Below are positions 63,877 through 64,000 of a DNA stretch of 64,000 bases, in pieces. The notes under the pieces are model-generated. The model was not told where the DNA came from. It did no database searches and saw nothing but the letters and a program-made list of their open reading frames with translations. A program made the position numbers and the translations under genes. Every line of letters starts with the position of its first letter. The stretch's first letter is position 1. The stretch lies in contig NZ_FWFX01000017.1 in NCBI RefSeq assembly GCF_900172335.1, forward strand, positions 20,416 to 84,415, in the 5' to 3' direction. The stretch is from Roseovarius albus (GTDB lineage: Bacteria; Pseudomonadota; Alphaproteobacteria; Rhodobacterales; Rhodobacteraceae).

Positions 63877-64000
63877 ATGCCTTTGACCATGAACCGCGAA
63901 GTATTCATCACCTGTGCCGTGACCGGCTCGGGGGGAACGCAGGATAAGTCGCCGCATGTGCCGCGCAGCCCGGAGCAGATTGCGACATCGGCGATCGAGG
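63877..64000 (+). CDS. Beta-keto acid cleavage enzyme (BKACE family), 5' part
   Basis: Only the first 41 codons are in the window. REVFITCAVTGSGG and SPHVPRSPEQIA match the N-terminus of BKACE/Kce-like (DUF849) enzymes, which condense a beta-keto acid with acetyl-CoA to give acetoacetate and a CoA ester. AGGAAG precedes the ATG. The gene follows acetoacetate-CoA ligase, fitting recovery of acetoacetate. The substrate (for example a carnitine or lysine product) cannot be told. Confidence 0.85.
   Translation, partial: MPLTMNREVFITCAVTGSGGTQDKSPHVPRSPEQIATSAIE

Overview
The window is chromosomal DNA of an alphaproteobacterium, most likely a member of the Roseobacter group (Rhodobacterales). The evidence is the set and style of the housekeeping genes: a complete histidine-utilisation (hut) cluster, moaE-moaD-pgsA-uvrC, a complete aapJQMP general amino-acid ABC transporter, an ATP12-type F1 assembly chaperone, and acetoacetate-CoA ligase followed by the start of a beta-keto acid cleavage enzyme. 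No name can be fixed without a database search.

The left 26.6 kb is accessory DNA, less GC-rich and patchy. It opens with the end of an unknown gene, then a module of AlpA-type excisionase, small unknown protein and RepA-like ATPase, typical of a small integrative element. A very strong hairpin and then a three-gene defence locus follow (2574-7308): a SIR2-like protein, a small middle protein and an SMC/Rad50-like ATPase with a zinc hook. This is the layout of Lamassu / ABC-three-component systems. A broken IS110-family transposase separates it from a four-gene envelope cluster (8203-15185): a large unknown protein, a lipoprotein, a membrane protein, and a modular peptidoglycan hydrolase without a signal peptide. 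A membrane pentapeptide-repeat protein built on a 30-bp DNA repeat comes next. At 18236-22836 lies a tight three-gene operon: a membrane-spanning alpha/beta hydrolase, a fused HNH nuclease-AAA ATPase, and a second HNH protein. It looks like a Septu (PtuAB)-related defence system with an extra hydrolase and is my best candidate for something undescribed. A reverse-strand set (a 53-residue secreted peptide, a polytopic membrane protein, a periplasmic solute-binding protein) closes the accessory region.

A tRNA-Gly(UCC) at 27153 is followed 137 bp later by an exact 44-bp copy of its 3' half, an attachment-site scar. From there on the DNA is mostly core: hutC and hutF-hutIHGU with a shared putative HutC operator, then tRNA-Gly(CCC). 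A CapA-like gene behind it, more AT-rich than its neighbours, is bounded by a second short copy of the tRNA 3' end and may be a small islet.

The right part (37-64 kb) is ordinary: an ion channel, envelope proteins of unknown role, molybdopterin synthase, phospholipid synthesis, UvrC, a Ca2+/Na+ antiporter, an S49 protease, an ABC-2 exporter, SmpB, a sulfurtransferase, an aminotransferase, a pseudouridine synthase-HAD-ATP12 operon, the aap operon with internal and terminal hairpins, a lone ABC ATPase, a GlxA-type regulator and the ketone-body/keto-acid genes.
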